Source of the DNA: Chloroflexota bacterium
GTDB taxonomy: Bacteria > Chloroflexota > Limnocylindria > Limnocylindrales > CSP1-4
Direction of reading: 5' to 3'
Length of the DNA stretch: 7,820 nucleotides
Assembly (NCBI GenBank): GCA_013695505.1
Contig: JACDAH010000492.1
Location: 1 to 7,820 of the forward strand
Positions within the stretch are counted from its first letter, which is position 1. The number at the start of each line of letters is the position of its first letter. This document shows positions 6,771-7,820 of the stretch, one piece after another. Made by a program: the position numbers and the translations under genes. Below the pieces are notes generated by a model. The model saw nothing but the letters and a program-made list of their open reading frames with translations, did no database searches and was not told where the DNA came from.

Positions 6771-7820
6771 CGGGCGGGGGTCCGCGGTCGCGCCGTGGCA
6801 CGGTTCGTGCCCGTGGCACGGTTCGTGCCCGAGGCGCGGTTCATGGCCGAGCCGCGCCCTCCGGCGGTCCGGCCAACGGGCTCCAGCAACGCGCGAGCGG
6901 TCGTGGCGTCGGTCACGAGCACCCCGATCACGCCGGTCGCGAGAGCTCCACGGATGGCGGCGACTTTGGTTGATCCGGCCGCGACCGCGACGACGGTGGG
7001 GACGGCGCGAAGCTGGTCGATCGAGATCGCGATCGCCCGATCGGCGAGATCGGGAGCCACGAATCGGCCGTCCTCGGTGAACGGGTGAACGATGAGGTCG
7101 CCGACCGCTCCGAGACCTGCGAGCCGCTTCGCCTCGGTCGCCGACAGCGCGCCGGACCGGAGGAGCGACGAGCTGGCGGCTCGATGGGCCGTCCCGAAGG
7201 CCCCGATCCCGAGAACGGTGATCGCGAGGTCGTCGAACCGTCCGATCGTGGCCGCCACCTCGGGCTGCCGGACCAGGGCCTCGCGCAGTTCGGCGGACTC
7301 GACGAACGCGGGCGCGTGGATCCGATGGTGCTGCGCCCCGAGTCGCTCCGCGAGCACGCGCGTGAGGTCGCCCGGGTCGCCGGTCGCGGTGAGCGACGCC
7401 GAGCTGCCCGCGAGCTGGACGACATCGATCGTGGGGTCGTCGCGGACGGGCATCGCCCGAACGACGCGCGCGACCGTCGAACCCCAGGCAATGCCGATCG
7501 CGTCGCTCGGCTCGAGGAGTCCGTCGACGGTCTCTGCCCCGAGCCGTGCGACCGAGCCGGCGTCGTCGGCGGCCGAGACCACGCAGCGCCCGACCCCGAA
7601 CCGCTCGGTCATGCGCCGGCCGAGCTCCCGATCCTGGGCCGGCGTGTCGCGGAACTCGATCCGGACGACACCCTCGGCGAGAGCTCGGTCGAGGAGCCGG
7701 GCGACGCGAAACCGGGAGATCCCAAGGCGGGCCGCGATCTCGACCTTGGTCAGCTGGCGCTCGAAGAACATCCGGACGACGTTGCCCAGGAGGGCGGCGT
7801 CGGACGCGCGCCCGGGCCCG
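6767..7820 (-). CDS. SorC-family sugar-responsive transcriptional regulator, 5' end outside window
   Basis: Visible are 350 residues of a SorC/DeoR-type regulator. An N-terminal helix-turn-helix ('TKVEIAARLGISRFRVARLL', residues 24-43 of the visible part) binds DNA. The remainder is a sugar-binding domain related to sugar isomerases, with the family marks 'GIAWGSTVARV' (109-119), 'ITVLGIGAFG' (200-209) and 'AAGSTKVAAIRGALATG' (280-296). Such proteins sense a phosphorylated sugar and control the adjacent catabolic operon. An ATG at 7771 could be read as a start, but the 16 in-frame residues before it ('DAALLGNVVRMFFE' region) continue the conserved first helix of the family, so the gene runs past the window edge. 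It is the first visible gene of the operon and may regulate its own transcription. Odd: the C-terminal 25 or so residues are low-complexity, with a six-residue repeat ('NRASGT', 'NRATGT', 'NRATAR') encoded by 18-base DNA repeats. Confidence 0.9.
   Translation of the reverse strand, partial: GPGRASDAALLGNVVRMFFERQLTKVEIAARLGISRFRVARLLDRALAEGVVRIEFRDTPAQDRELGRRMTERFGVGRCVVSAADDAGSVARLGAETVDGLLEPSDAIGIAWGSTVARVVRAMPVRDDPTIDVVQLAGSSASLTATGDPGDLTRVLAERLGAQHHRIHAPAFVESAELREALVRQPEVAATIGRFDDLAITVLGIGAFGTAHRAASSSLLRSGALSATEAKRLAGLGAVGDLIVHPFTEDGRFVAPDLADRAIAISIDQLRAVPTVVAVAAGSTKVAAIRGALATGVIGVLVTDATTARALLEPVGRTAGGRGSAMNRASGTNRATGTNRATARPRTPAR
6795..6848. repeat. 18-base tandem repeats, each able to form a hairpin, at the end of the regulator gene
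   Basis: Two identical 18-base units (6795-6812 and 6813-6830) are followed by a third, diverged unit (6831-6848, 14 of 18 matching). Each perfect unit contains GGCACG-GTT-CGTGCC, a 6-base-pair stem with a 3-base loop. The repeats are in frame with the regulator gene and give the hexapeptide repeat at its C-terminus. They end 25 bases before the SDR start codon on the minus strand, so in the mRNA they sit just upstream of the SDR translation start. They may be a replication-slippage product or may influence translation of the next gene. Confidence 0.8.

Noticed and set aside
1..7820. CRISPR arrays, tRNA genes, insertion sequences or phage genes
   Set aside because: None was seen on reading both strands; the only clear repeat is the short in-frame 18-base array at 6795-6848.

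Overview
This window comes from a very GC-rich bacterium: third codon positions are almost all G or C, and most stops are TGA. The style fits a soil or freshwater Chloroflexota or Actinobacteria-type genome. That placement is an impression from composition and gene content, because no rRNA or other phylogenetic marker is present.

Left part (1-1270, plus strand): the C-terminal end of a glycoside hydrolase family 3 protein (its fibronectin-III-like domain) is followed after 37 bases by a complete carbohydrate esterase family 7 acetyl esterase (acetylxylan esterase / cephalosporin C deacetylase type). Together they look like the tail of a plant-polysaccharide or oligosaccharide utilisation unit. 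A 95-base convergent junction (1271-1365) with several short inverted repeats separates them from the next block.

Right part (7820 down to 1366, minus strand): one tightly packed operon of six genes. In transcription order it encodes a SorC/DeoR-type sugar-responsive regulator (5' end outside the window), a short-chain dehydrogenase (SDR), an FAD-dependent oxidoreductase of the FAD_oxidored type, a phosphotriesterase-family metallohydrolase (probably a lactonase), a short protein equivalent to the zinc catalytic half of cobalamin-independent methionine synthase (MetE), and a Gfo/Idh/MocA-family dehydrogenase. All five junctions are 4-base stop/start overlaps (ATGA four times, GTGA once). Clear Shine-Dalgarno sequences precede four of the five internal starts.

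The set reads as a regulated catabolic pathway for a sugar or sugar-like compound. Three oxidoreductases (SDR, FAD enzyme, Gfo/Idh) could oxidise hydroxyl groups, the phosphotriesterase-like enzyme could open a lactone, and the MetE-like enzyme could move a methyl or other alkyl group to or from a thiol. The families are clear, but the substrate and order of steps are not. The most interesting point is a stand-alone MetE-type zinc alkyltransferase locked by translational coupling into a sugar-type catabolic operon.
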